Positions 25,479 through 34,725 of a stretch of 64,000 bases of DNA are shown here, in pieces (position 1 is the first letter of the stretch; the number at the start of each line of letters is the position of its first letter). The notes beneath the pieces are model-generated. The model saw only the letters and a list, made by a program, of their open reading frames with translations, made no database searches and was not told where the DNA came from. This DNA is from Roseiflexus sp034432635 (GTDB lineage: Bacteria; Chloroflexota; Chloroflexia; Chloroflexales; Roseiflexaceae). The DNA is taken from assembly GCA_034432635.1 (NCBI GenBank), contig DAOUBK010000080.1:62001-126000 (forward strand), read 5' to 3'. The position numbers and the translations under genes were made by a program.

Positions 25479-27077
25479 ATGCGGTGGAAAGAAAAGCCGG
25501 TCTGTAATCGAACTGTAAAGCGGCTCATCCGGCAGGTGGGCAGTAACTTTTTCTTTACCGATACGGTAGCACTGGCAGGGTGGCTGATTATGACCCTGAT
25601 CGTGCTTGCAATTGCCTGGATGCTTGGCGTGTTCATCGCCGATGCGCTGCACCTGCCGCTCTGGCATCTCGTCGCCAGCAGCCTGGGATGTGGTGTTGCA
25701 GCCATCGTTCTACGGCAGCGTCCTCAGATTCGTATGGTGTTCCTTGTGCTGTGTGTAGCGACGGTGGGCGGTGCGCGCCTGGTGGCAGCCGAGATTCCGC
25801 TCCTTCCCCACAGCATTCGTCTGCTGAATGACAGCGACGAGGTCCAGATTCGCGGGTGTGTCATCGAAGACCCGCGTCGTCTTGCCAATGGGCAACGGGT
25901 CATACTCGCCGCAGATAGCGTTCGTCGCGGTGGCGTGTGGAAGCCTGCCGAAGGTCTGGTGCTGGTGACCCTGCCGCGTTACCCGGAGCGCTTTTATGGA
26001 GACCGACTGGAGTTGACGGGTGTGCTTACCACCCCGCGTGCCGCGGCGCGTCCAGGCGATTTCGATTACCGGCTCTACCTGGCGCGGCACGGCATCTTTT
26101 CATTGATGAAGCCGGAACGATCACGCCTGCTTGCTGCGGATCAGGGGAACCCGGTGATGGCGATGTTGCTCGGGTTCCGCGACCGGGCGCGTCAGACACT
26201 CCTGCGTGAACTGCCCGAACCACAGGCGGCGCTGGCGGTTGGAATCCTGCTGGGGCTGCAATCGTCGATCCCTGATGATGTGCTGGATCATTTCAGCGCG
26301 ACAGGGACATCGCACATTCTGGTGATCTCCGGCTGGAACATCACGATTATCAGTGCGGCGCTGTACAGCCTTGCGGATGGGATGAAACTGGCGCGGCGTA
26401 AGGCGTTCTGGATGCTCCTGGTCACGATCTGGGTGTATACGCTGTTCGTCGGTGCGACATCCACCGTTATTCGTGCGGCAGTGATGGGTAGCATCGTTGT
26501 CCTGGGGCAACGCCTCGACCGTCCGGCGCATGCGTGGACGACCCTCTTTGCCGCGTGTTGGGCGATGACGTTGTGGAATCCGCAAACGCTCTGGGATATG
26601 GGGTTTCAACTGAGCGCACTGGCGACGGCATCGCTGTTTGCGTATGGTAAAGGGACTGAGGCGCTGCTGATGCGGACGCCGTTGCGCGCCGGATGGCTCG
26701 ATTGGGCACGGGAGGCGTTGACGGCAACGCTGGCGGCACAGATTCTGGTGTTGCCGCTTATTCTCTATGCCTTTGGCAATCTCTCGCTGATCGCCCCTCT
26801 TGCAAATGTGGTCATGCTACCGATGGTACCTTCAGCGATGCTCTTCGGAGCGCTGGCGCTGGTCGGCGGGATGATCTGGCTGCCGCTGGGACAGGCGCTG
26901 GCGCTGCCTGCCTATCTGTTCCTCGCCTGGCTGACGGAAGGCGCGCGTCTGTTTGGGCAGTTGCCCTGGGCGGCTGTGCAACTGCCGCCCTTTCCGCTCT
27001 GGTTACTGCTGGCGTACTACACGATTGTCGTGGGGGCGTGGTTGTGGAACGCTACCCTGGCAGAGGTGAAAGAGTGA
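25479..27077 (+). CDS. comEC: ComEC/Rec2-family membrane protein lacking the metallo-beta-lactamase domain
   Basis: 532 residues. Two to three N-terminal helices lead into a DUF4131-type soluble loop (~110-230; DEVQIRGCVIEDPRRLANGQRV). The competence domain (~245-515) contains the signature HILVISGWNITII, a family match to the HLLAISGLH motif, and about seven to eight helices. The C-terminal metallo-beta-lactamase domain found in many ComEC proteins is absent; the protein ends soon after the last helix. ComEC forms the channel for single-stranded DNA uptake. The start is uncertain: ATG 25479 has no clear ribosome site. It is divergent from the amidase gene, and no other com genes are nearby. 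Confidence 0.85.
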   Translation: MRWKEKPVCNRTVKRLIRQVGSNFFFTDTVALAGWLIMTLIVLAIAWMLGVFIADALHLPLWHLVASSLGCGVAAIVLRQRPQIRMVFLVLCVATVGGARLVAAEIPLLPHSIRLLNDSDEVQIRGCVIEDPRRLANGQRVILAADSVRRGGVWKPAEGLVLVTLPRYPERFYGDRLELTGVLTTPRAAARPGDFDYRLYLARHGIFSLMKPERSRLLAADQGNPVMAMLLGFRDRARQTLLRELPEPQAALAVGILLGLQSSIPDDVLDHFSATGTSHILVISGWNITIISAALYSLADGMKLARRKAFWMLLVTIWVYTLFVGATSTVIRAAVMGSIVVLGQRLDRPAHAWTTLFAACWAMTLWNPQTLWDMGFQLSALATASLFAYGKGTEALLMRTPLRAGWLDWAREALTATLAAQILVLPLILYAFGNLSLIAPLANVVMLPMVPSAMLFGALALVGGMIWLPLGQALALPAYLFLAWLTEGARLFGQLPWAAVQLPPFPLWLLLAYYTIVVGAWLWNATLAEVKE

Positions 27078-27260
27078 AGCACGGTTCTTTCCCGATTGCC
27101 GCACCGGAATGCATCCACCGCTCCGCAAACTGGATGAGATGCCCGCACCGCATGCCATCGATCGCCACATATCTGTGGTGACGCAATGCACTCTGAGTCA
27201 TCTGTCGCATAGCCGTTGCCTGTACACACACTGACGCAGTTGCGCTCTCCATCGCGCCGT

Positions 27261-28094
27261 TTACTCCCCTGCCGGGAAGAACGGGAAGAGACGGTGCAGG
27301 TTCTCCGACGTGAGACGTCCGCCATACTCGCACGCCTCGAACGCCTCGGCATACACCACAGCGCGTCCGCGCGCAGCGCCGTACAGTTCGATCAGCAGAT
27401 CACGGAAACGTTCCGCATCCTGGCGCATGCGCCCGTCGAGGCGACGGCGTAACCACGCCAGACGCCCGGCGTCATCTTCGGGAACCTCGTGTAGGATGCC
27501 CTGATTGTAGGGCAGCCATTCGTACATCTGCGACGTATGCGCGTGCAGCATGGCAAACTTCAGGTCGATTACCTCGTCGATGGCAACCACCACGTCAGCG
27601 GTGAAGGGGTACGGTTTCTGGAACGTGTCGCTCACGTAGACGATTACCGGGTTTGTTGCGAGGTGCGGTGTATCGGTGCAGACATTCGGAACGGTCACCA
27701 TGTAGGCGGCGTCCTGGATCAACTGCGCAGTGTAGCGGTGATCCGGATGGTAGTCATTGGGACGCGGCGACATAATCAGATCCGGCTCGAACTGACGAAT
27801 GAGGCGGATGATCTGACGGCGATTCTCCAGGGTCGGCAACAATTCACCATCGTGGTTATCGAGCGTGATGTAGCGCACACCGATGATCCTGCCGGCAGCC
27901 TCGGCTTCTGCACGACGGCGACGCGCCAGGTACGCTCCGGCTTCGGTCTGGTGCCCGGCATCACCATTGGTGACCGACACACAGAGTACCTCGTGCCCCT
28001 GACGTGCATAGAGCGCCGCTGTGCCTCCCACAGTAAAATCCACATCATCGGGGTGAGCGCCGAAGATCAGGACTCTCAATCGTTCGTTCGCCAT
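27261..28094 (-). CDS. PIG-L/LmbE family zinc deacetylase
   Basis: 277 residues. The family motifs are complete: GAHPDDVDFTVGG near residue 12 (His-Pro-Asp-Asp, zinc and catalytic Asp) and PNDYHPDHR near ~113 (third zinc His). Members remove acetyl groups from GlcNAc conjugates such as GlcNAc-PI, GlcNAc-malate (BshB) or mycothiol precursors, and some act on antibiotics. The substrate cannot be told here. It starts 11 bp after the metalloprotease gene on the same strand, so the two probably form an operon. Confidence 0.9.
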   Translation of the reverse strand: MANERLRVLIFGAHPDDVDFTVGGTAALYARQGHEVLCVSVTNGDAGHQTEAGAYLARRRRAEAEAAGRIIGVRYITLDNHDGELLPTLENRRQIIRLIRQFEPDLIMSPRPNDYHPDHRYTAQLIQDAAYMVTVPNVCTDTPHLATNPVIVYVSDTFQKPYPFTADVVVAIDEVIDLKFAMLHAHTSQMYEWLPYNQGILHEVPEDDAGRLAWLRRRLDGRMRQDAERFRDLLIELYGAARGRAVVYAEAFEACEYGGRLTSENLHRLFPFFPAGE

Positions 28095-28105
28095 TGCGAA
28101 ACTCC

Positions 28106-30091
28106 TTATGGTATTAACACGTCGATGCTGTATGAGGCTGGCTCGGTTGTAACTGGCGTGGCGCCGCTGACCATCAGGATCGCGCGCTGACCTTCGACAA
28201 CCTGCATCTCAGCGCGCCCCTGGCTATCGACATCGGGCGCAACGACCTGCACACCGTCGCCGTTGAACACGATCAGGCGCAGGATCCAGCGCTGTGGCAG
28301 AATTCCAGAGGTGCGCACGAACCCCTGTGCCTGCCATCCGCCATCGGCAGTTTCTGCGCCCTCGGCAAAGCCGATCTCCGGGATGCGGATGTCGTCGATC
28401 AACAGACCGGGACCGTTGATTGCTGCGTCCGAGATGACCCAGAATCGCACCAGCACTTCCTGCCCGGTAAACGGCGTCAGATCCATGCGCTCCTCGATCC
28501 AGCGCCCACGCACGCTGCCAGGCGCGGCTTCCGGCGCCCCGCTCGTGCCGGTGAAACCGTGCCCCAGATTATGCCCCTGAGGATCATCGGTGCTGGTTGT
28601 GATGCCGGGCAGCGTCTGCCAGCGCGTGTCACCATCGGTTGAAACCGTCACAAAGGCATAATCGTAGTGACGCTCTAATTCGTGCCACAGACGAAAGAGC
28701 AGCGTTGCCCGCGACACCTGGCGCAGGTCGAAACGCCGTGTCAGGGTCGAAACACTCTCGTCGCCGCGGTTGCTCCACCACGCGAAGCGTCCTTCGACCG
28801 GCAATGCACCAACGAGTGGCACTGTATTTGCGCCATCGAAACGGATCGTCAGCGGACCTTCGAGGAGACCAAAGTAATCCACGCCGAACTGACGCACATC
28901 GGCTGCAGTCGTTCTCGCCGGCAGTGATGCAGTCGCAGCGCGCCCGGGCAACCCGCGATAGGCATACCGCCCATCGCCGACCGACGGATCATTCAGCACA
29001 TTTGCCACTACCCAATCAGCAAACAACTGCTCGAAACGTATCACATCTGGTCGACGACGGGCGGCAAGATCGGCGAGCGCCTGCGGATTATTGCCTGCGT
29101 CGGCGTCAATCCAGTCGGCAGGACGACTCTCGCCGGCATACTGCTCGTACACATAGCGCATGAAGAGTTGCGCAGCGCCGTAGTGCCTCGACACGCCACT
29201 CCCTGCAAACCATGTTGTCAACTGCGTATCGGAATTGCGCAGATACGCCAGCGCGGCGCCGTTGTCACCTAGACCGTTGAGATCTTCGGCGAGCATCGAG
29301 AGACCTTCATTGAACCAGGCAGGGCTGCGCGGCTGCCGATGCCAGTGGATCATATGCTGAAATTCGTGCGCTAGCGTTGCGTTGTACGTCTCACTGCCAG
29401 GGGGAAACGCAACTGCATCGATCACGAACATATCGCGCTCGTTGCTGAAGCGATTAACCGCGCGCGAGACGCCGTCGGCGGAAGAAAAGTAGCCACCAGC
29501 GCCGCGAATGCGCGTATTCAGAACCGTCAGGCGTGCATCGCCATCAATACCGGGGATGCGCTCTGCGCCGAAGAGGACACGATTCCGCGGGTAGATCCAC
29601 TCCTCGAAGACCTTCGCCGACTGTTCGATAGCATGCTGCGGAATGTCGAGCGTTGTATCGACATACATCAACACGACCGGACCGGCGTAGCGCAGCTCTG
29701 CCGTAACGGTATAATTTACACTGTTCGAGACATCCGCCACCCAGAATGTCTCCACCGTACCGGACTGCGCACTGAGTGGCTTTGCCGGCGTTGCGGCTGG
29801 TGCATCGATGCCGTTGAATGCGACCGCCAGCGCGTGCTGGTCACGCGGCGCGGGTTGATGTGCAGCGATCGCGGCAAGCTCGTCGACAGGCGCGACCGCA
29901 ACCGGCGAAGTAAAAAGAGGCGCGGGGGTCGCGGATGGCGCTCCTGCTGGCAGCGTACTGAACGGTGTTGGCGATGGTGCAAGCGCAGGTTCTCCTGAGA
30001 AGGGGGTGCATGCCGACAGGAACGCAACGATAGCGAATGTTGCGAGCATGCAGGGGAGCCTTGATCGCTGGCGTGCAGGTGGTGAATGCAT
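28106..30091 (-). CDS. Zinc metalloprotease-like lipoprotein
   Basis: 661 residues. The signal peptide ends in a lipobox, LSAC (Cys28), followed by a Pro/Thr/Ser-rich linker to ~85. A zinc site HEFQHMIHWH with downstream WFNEGLSMLAEDL (~243-270) fits the gluzincin pattern of HExxH plus a distal Glu, as in M6/M30-like peptidases. The second half is beta-rich, with a domain (~440-560) like the carbohydrate- or immune-inhibitor-type module (RFWVISDAAINGPGLLIDDI). It is probably membrane-tethered on the outer face and degrades or processes proteins. It heads an operon with the PIG-L gene. Confidence 0.82.
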   Translation of the reverse strand: MHSPPARQRSRLPCMLATFAIVAFLSACTPFSGEPALAPSPTPFSTLPAGAPSATPAPLFTSPVAVAPVDELAAIAAHQPAPRDQHALAVAFNGIDAPAATPAKPLSAQSGTVETFWVADVSNSVNYTVTAELRYAGPVVLMYVDTTLDIPQHAIEQSAKVFEEWIYPRNRVLFGAERIPGIDGDARLTVLNTRIRGAGGYFSSADGVSRAVNRFSNERDMFVIDAVAFPPGSETYNATLAHEFQHMIHWHRQPRSPAWFNEGLSMLAEDLNGLGDNGAALAYLRNSDTQLTTWFAGSGVSRHYGAAQLFMRYVYEQYAGESRPADWIDADAGNNPQALADLAARRRPDVIRFEQLFADWVVANVLNDPSVGDGRYAYRGLPGRAATASLPARTTAADVRQFGVDYFGLLEGPLTIRFDGANTVPLVGALPVEGRFAWWSNRGDESVSTLTRRFDLRQVSRATLLFRLWHELERHYDYAFVTVSTDGDTRWQTLPGITTSTDDPQGHNLGHGFTGTSGAPEAAPGSVRGRWIEERMDLTPFTGQEVLVRFWVISDAAINGPGLLIDDIRIPEIGFAEGAETADGGWQAQGFVRTSGILPQRWILRLIVFNGDGVQVVAPDVDSQGRAEMQVVEGQRAILMVSGATPVTTEPASYSIDVLIP

Positions 30092-30410
30092 GATCCAGAA
30101 TTCCTGCCCATCGGGTTGGGGCTATTGTACTGCTGAATGCACCTGCCGGCTCACTGGGTTTAGTAAACGAAAGACTGCGTTGTTATGCGGGCGAGGAGCG
30201 CTGGCTGATGCAGCGGGGAGTGAGCAGCAGTCGCGGAAGGTTATGATGAAGGCGTACAGGCAGAACAAGGACGCGGCGCATTGGTGTCACGAGCGTTGGT
30301 CGCGCCATTGCGATCTGCTCGCAGGTACAACACGCCGCGCTTCTGCCGAACTCCAGACAGACATCTATGGTATCGAGTGCGGCATACAGCGCCGCCAGGT
30401 GGAACGCTGA
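30092..30410. other. Intergenic region without a supported gene
   Basis: 319 bp between the divergent metalloprotease start and the 3' end of the small membrane protein gene. Open frames on both strands lack ribosome sites and family-like composition. No repeat or hairpin was noticed. Confidence 0.5.
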
Positions 30411-30668
30411 TTATGCGAGCAACCCAAGCGCCAGCACGAAGAGCATGAGGGTCATCTGCGTGCAACGCATCCCATCGACCTGAACAGCACGCCAGAACTC
30501 TTCACGACCCAGCCACCACCAGACGCGCGACAGATGCTGGCGCAACTCACGACCCCGGAAGGAAACCGGCGCTTCGATACGTGCCAATCGCAGCAAACGG
30601 CGTGTGTGAATGGCAATCATTGCGCCCCACAGAGTGATGACGACAATCTGTACAATCAGCTCCACCAT
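30411..30668 (-). CDS. Small two-helix membrane protein of unknown function
   Basis: 85 residues from ATG 30668, chosen because GGAGG lies 6 nt upstream; the longer open frame upstream runs through a 48-bp tandem repeat and is not credible as protein. Helix one is VELIVQIVVITLWGAMIAI at the N-terminus and helix two is MTLMLFVLALGLLA at the very C-terminus. Between them lies a basic, Trp-containing loop (RELRQHLSRVWWWLGREEFW). I do not recognise a family. The leader carries the duplication at 30683-30778. Confidence 0.65.
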   Translation of the reverse strand: MVELIVQIVVITLWGAMIAIHTRRLLRLARIEAPVSFRGRELRQHLSRVWWWLGREEFWRAVQVDGMRCTQMTLMLFVLALGLLA

Positions 30669-30682
30669 ACTGTTCCTCCAAC

Positions 30683-30778
30683 TGTGATAGATTCTCTGCT
30701 GACTGGACGGGATCTCCTGTGTCGCCTGATTGTGATAGATTCTTTGCTGACTGGACGGGATCTCCTGTGTCGCCTGAT
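30683..30778. repeat. 48-bp tandem duplication in the leader of the small membrane protein gene
   Basis: Units 30683-30730 and 30731-30778 are directly adjacent and differ at one base (C/T at unit position 15). Each begins TGTGATAGATTCT and ends CCTGTGTCGCCTGAT. The first unit ends 15 bp from the start codon. Confidence 0.9.
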
Positions 30779-30875
30779 GTGGTGCGTGCGAGGTGCGTGT
30801 GTCCGAGTAGGGTGGCTGGCGAATCCTAGGTAATGAAGATTCTTTGTGAAACCAGGAGCACCTGCGCGACCACAA

Positions 30876-31143
30876 AATGTATTATACCGACTCGTTCGCT
30901 CCCTGTGAAGCCCTTTTTGTGCATGATTTATGCAGGTTGCAGCAGATTGTCTATCCGGCGTATCCGGAGAATGTCGGCTTGCACTACACTTCGAGTATAG
31001 CAGGCATCGCTGATTGCGATAGTTTCGATTTTGCAGCAAGATAGATACAATTTGGCCGCAGCGAGTGTCTGATCTGGTATCCGGGAGGCGCAACTATTCG
31101 GATACTGACCACCGTATGATTCCGCCTGCGTGGCTTTGCCACA
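30876..31143. other. Intergenic region before lon
   Basis: Together with the lon promoter and leader this makes a divergent intergenic region of more than 300 bp. No gene is supported in it. It is less GC-rich than the coding DNA on either side. The lon promoter lies at its right edge. Confidence 0.45.
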
Positions 31144-31170
31144 TTGACCATTTCTGCATCGTGCTATAAT
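31144..31170 (+). promoter_or_regulatory. Predicted promoter of lon
   Basis: TTGACC (31144-31149) and a consensus TATAAT (31165-31170) are 15 bp apart; reading ATTGAC as the -35 gives 16 bp. Transcription would start near 31177, about 39 nt before the ATG. No HrcA (CIRCE) element was seen. Confidence 0.6.
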
Positions 31171-31215
31171 CCATTGCATACCGTTGGCTTTCGGTCCGCC
31201 GTATACGAGGGCGCC

Positions 31216-33723
31216 ATGCCAGAAGAATCACCAATTCTCTTCGATTTCCCGATCAACCCGGAGGCGGTGTTGATCGATGGTCAGGGACAGGAGCGAGTTC
31301 TGCCGGTCGTACCACTGATCAATACCGTCCTGTTCCCGCATATGCTGACACCACTGTTTGTTGGGCGCGAACGTTCGGTCGCCGCCATCGAGGAAGCGAT
31401 GAACAACGACCGTGTGATCCTGGCAGTCGCGCAGCGTGAGCCGGATACCGAGGATGTCGGACCGACCGATCTGTACACCATCGGCGTGGAAGCGGTGATT
31501 CAGCGCATGCTGAAGATGCCCGACGGATCGATCTCGATCGTCGTTCAGGGGCAGCGGCGGATGCGTGTGCTCGAATATATCCAGGATCGCCAGGCGCTGC
31601 ATGCGCACAGTGTGGCCATTTACGAGAACACCGAGAAGACCATCGCGGTCGAAGCCATGATGCGCGCAGTGCTATCGCTTTTCGAGAAGGTTGTCAAACT
31701 GTCGCGCACCCTGCCCGATGATGCCTACATCATGGCGATGAACGTGAGCGAACCGGGCTGGCTGGTGGACCTGATCGCTTCCACACTGCCGCTCGACGTG
31801 CCGCGCCGCCAGGAAATCCTGGAGACGCTCGATGTCGAGGAACGGCTGCGTCGTCTCTCGATCATGCTCTCGCAGGAACTCGATGTGCTCGAACTCGAGA
31901 GCCGCATCCATACGCAGGTTCAGAAGGAGGTCGACCGGTCGCAGCGTGAGTTCTTTCTGCGCGAACAGATGAAAGCCATCCAGCGTGAACTCGGGCAGAC
32001 CGACCCGATCCAGCGCGAGATGGATGAACTGCGGGAACGGATTCTGGCGGCAGCGATGCCGGAACGTGCTCAGGCAAAGGCGCTCGAAGAGCTGGAGCGC
32101 ATGGAGATGATGCCGCCTGCATCGCCAGAGTATAGCGTGCTGCGTACCTACCTCGACTGGTTGATCCACGTACCCTGGAGTCAGCAAACGGCAGATGACA
32201 CCGACCTGGTGCGCGCCGCGGCGACGCTCGAACGGAACCATTACGGGTTGCCGCGCGTGAAGGAGCGCATTCTGGAGTTTATGGCAGCCCGGATGCTTGC
32301 CGGTCCGCGCCTCAAGTCACCGATCATCTGTTTCGTCGGTCCGCCGGGTGTTGGCAAGACATCGCTTGGACGCTCCATCGCCGAAGCGTTGGGACGGCGC
32401 TTTGTGCGCATTTCGCTCGGCGGCGTCCACGATGAGGCGGAGATCCGGGGGCATCGTCGCACCTATATTGGCGCGCTGCCAGGACGAATCATCAAAGCGA
32501 TGAAAGATGCCGGCACGATCAACCCGGTGTTTATGCTCGATGAGATCGATAAACTGGGCAGCGATTTTCGCGGCGATCCCGCGTCGGCGCTCCTCGAAGT
32601 CCTCGATCTGGAGCAGAACGTGGCATTTACCGACCATTACCTCGATCTGCCCTATGACCTGTCACGGGTGCTGTTCATCACGACTGCCAATCTGCTCGAT
32701 CCGATACCACCGGCGCTGCGCGACCGGATGGAAGTCATTCATCTGCCGGGGTACATCGAGGAGGAAAAACTGGAAATTGCGCGGCGTTTTCTCGTTCCCA
32801 GGCAACTGGAGGCGAATGGTCTCGCTAGCCCGGAGTATGCTGCCCAGTGTGCGGTTGCAGCAGTGCAGAACCGGTCTGCATCCCCAAATAATATTCCCGG
32901 TGCAGCGCTCCGTTTCAGCGATAGCGCCCTGCGACAGATTATTCGCGGGTATACCTATGAAGTAGGGGTGCGAAACCTGGAGCGTGAAATTGGCGCTATC
33001 TGCCGGAAAGTGGCGCGACGTGTCGCAGAAGGGCGCAGTTATGCGCATATTGTGCAGCCTTCCGCGCTGATGCGTTATCTTGGTCCGCCACGATACCTCT
33101 ACGGTCTTGCCGAGCAGCAGGATGAGATTGGCGTCGCAACCGGGATGAGCTGGACGGCCAACGGCGGTGATGTGATGGCTGTCGAGGTTTCGCTGATGAA
33201 GGGGCGCGGTGTGCTGTCGCTCACCGGGCAACTCGGCGAGGTCATGCGTGAGTCGGCACAGGCGGCACTCTCATTTGCGCGTGCAAATGCCGAAACACTG
33301 GGCATCAAACCCAAGCGTTTCGAGACAACCGACATTCACATCCACGTACCGGTGGGCGCCGTTCCGAAGGACGGTCCGTCCGCCGGAATCACGATGGCAA
33401 CGGCGCTGATCTCGGCATTTACCGGGCGACCGGTGCGCCGGGATGTGGCAATGACCGGAGAGATCACGCTGCGTGGACGGGTGCTGCCCGTCGGCGGCAT
33501 CAAAGAAAAGGTGTTGGGCGCGCATCGCGCCGGTATTCATACCATTATCCTGCCGCGACGCAATGCTGTCGATCTCGAAGAAGTTCCGGCGCACGTGAAG
33601 CGTCGGCTGAACTTTGTGTATGTCGATCATATGGTGGAAGTCATCAGGTGCGCTTTGTGCGAACGCAGCGGCGACAAACGCCTGGCTGTCGAAGAAACGA
33701 CGGTCAACGGAGCGCAACCATAA
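31216..33723 (+). CDS. lon: ATP-dependent protease Lon (LonA type)
   Basis: 835 residues from ATG 31216, with GAGG 5 nt upstream. The N-terminal substrate-binding domain (~25-225; LPVVPLINTVLFPHMLTPLFVG) is followed by a coiled-coil stretch. The AAA+ domain has Walker A GPPGVGKTS (~375-383) and Walker B PVFMLDEIDKLG. The C-terminal serine protease domain has the Ser-Lys dyad in KDGPSAGITMATAL (~720) and GGIKEKVLGAHRAG (~763). Lon degrades damaged and regulatory proteins in the cytoplasm. It is followed closely by the phosphotransferase gene. Confidence 0.97.
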   Translation: MPEESPILFDFPINPEAVLIDGQGQERVLPVVPLINTVLFPHMLTPLFVGRERSVAAIEEAMNNDRVILAVAQREPDTEDVGPTDLYTIGVEAVIQRMLKMPDGSISIVVQGQRRMRVLEYIQDRQALHAHSVAIYENTEKTIAVEAMMRAVLSLFEKVVKLSRTLPDDAYIMAMNVSEPGWLVDLIASTLPLDVPRRQEILETLDVEERLRRLSIMLSQELDVLELESRIHTQVQKEVDRSQREFFLREQMKAIQRELGQTDPIQREMDELRERILAAAMPERAQAKALEELERMEMMPPASPEYSVLRTYLDWLIHVPWSQQTADDTDLVRAAATLERNHYGLPRVKERILEFMAARMLAGPRLKSPIICFVGPPGVGKTSLGRSIAEALGRRFVRISLGGVHDEAEIRGHRRTYIGALPGRIIKAMKDAGTINPVFMLDEIDKLGSDFRGDPASALLEVLDLEQNVAFTDHYLDLPYDLSRVLFITTANLLDPIPPALRDRMEVIHLPGYIEEEKLEIARRFLVPRQLEANGLASPEYAAQCAVAAVQNRSASPNNIPGAALRFSDSALRQIIRGYTYEVGVRNLEREIGAICRKVARRVAEGRSYAHIVQPSALMRYLGPPRYLYGLAEQQDEIGVATGMSWTANGGDVMAVEVSLMKGRGVLSLTGQLGEVMRESAQAALSFARANAETLGIKPKRFETTDIHIHVPVGAVPKDGPSAGITMATALISAFTGRPVRRDVAMTGEITLRGRVLPVGGIKEKVLGAHRAGIHTIILPRRNAVDLEEVPAHVKRRLNFVYVDHMVEVIRCALCERSGDKRLAVEETTVNGAQP

Positions 33724-33743
33724 TCACGCCGCTGTTCACGCCA

Positions 33744-34649
33744 TTGGCACCATCCGACACCTTCAGCCGAACGATCGTTGAGCTCTATGGCGAGCGCGGC
33801 AAATTATGGCTCTCTGAGTTGCCGATCCTCCTGGATACTCTGGCAGCCTCTTGGGCGCTTGTCGTCCTGTCGCCTTTCCCCAATCTGACGTATAACTACG
33901 TCGCTCCTGCGCTCCAGGCAGAAGGTGAACCGGTTGTGCTGAAGGTTGGCGTCCCCAGTTCTGAGTTGCTGACCGAAATCGCAGCGTTGCGTTTCTTCGA
34001 TGGGCGCGGTTGTGCTCGTCTGTTCACTGCTGACGAAACACGCGGCGCTCTCTTGATCGAACGGTTGATGCCGGGAACGACGTTGCACGCGCTCGAACCC
34101 GACGATCGGGTCGTTTTGGAGGCTGCACGGGTGATGCAGCACATCTGGCGTCCTGCACCTGAACAGCATCCCTTCCCGACTACTGCCGATTGGGGGAAGG
34201 GTTTGGTGCGTCTGCGCGGCACATTCGATGGTGGCAGCGGACTATTTCCGCTGGCGCTGGTCGATGCTGCGGAGTGGTGGTACGCTGAACTCGAACGATC
34301 GAGTGCTGATCCGGTCGTGCTGCACGGTGATCTGCATCAGGGCAATATGCTGGCTGCCCAACGCATGCCATGGCTGGCAATCGATCCGAAAGGGATTGTC
34401 GGCGAACCCGCGTATGAGACGGGCGCACTGCTGCGCAATCCGCCACCCTGGTGCACGCCAGGTGAACTTGACCGTATCATGGAACGGCGGGTGTATCTGC
34501 TGGCGGAAGCGCTGGGCTTTGAGCGTGAACGGATTGCCGGATGGGGTCTGGCACAGGCAGTTCTGTCTGCGTGGTGGTCGTATGAAGATCACGGGCACGG
34601 TTGGGAGGAAGCGATAGCCTGCGCCGCAGTGTTGCGCCGCCTGCTCTGA
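33744..34649 (+). CDS. Aminoglycoside/hydroxyurea phosphotransferase-like kinase
   Basis: About 301 residues if TTG 33744 is the start. The best ribosome site (GGAG 33709-33712) points at ATA/ATC codons at 33720-33723, just at the lon stop, and a GTG at 33648 would overlap lon by 76 bp, so the true start is open. Features of the APH(6)/hur family are clear: PVVLKVG (ATP-binding Lys), VVLHGDLHQGNML (catalytic loop, Asp) and WLAIDPKGIVGEPAYE (metal-binding Asp). Members phosphorylate streptomycin or related small molecules, but chromosomal relatives often have unknown substrates. It may be translationally coupled to lon. Confidence 0.8.
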   Translation: MAPSDTFSRTIVELYGERGKLWLSELPILLDTLAASWALVVLSPFPNLTYNYVAPALQAEGEPVVLKVGVPSSELLTEIAALRFFDGRGCARLFTADETRGALLIERLMPGTTLHALEPDDRVVLEAARVMQHIWRPAPEQHPFPTTADWGKGLVRLRGTFDGGSGLFPLALVDAAEWWYAELERSSADPVVLHGDLHQGNMLAAQRMPWLAIDPKGIVGEPAYETGALLRNPPPWCTPGELDRIMERRVYLLAEALGFERERIAGWGLAQAVLSAWWSYEDHGHGWEEAIACAAVLRRLL

Positions 34650-34725
34650 AGGCTGGAAAGCGCCGTTTCTTACTGCTGCTGCAACGCATGCTTCATGGAC
34701 GCAGCGCAATCGGGAGGAAGAGGAC

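Noticed and set aside
30006..30410. 134-codon plus-strand frame
   Set aside because: Starts inside the metalloprotease gene on the opposite strand and lacks a ribosome site and motif.
30683..30778. CRISPR array
   Set aside because: Only two units, directly adjacent with no spacers.
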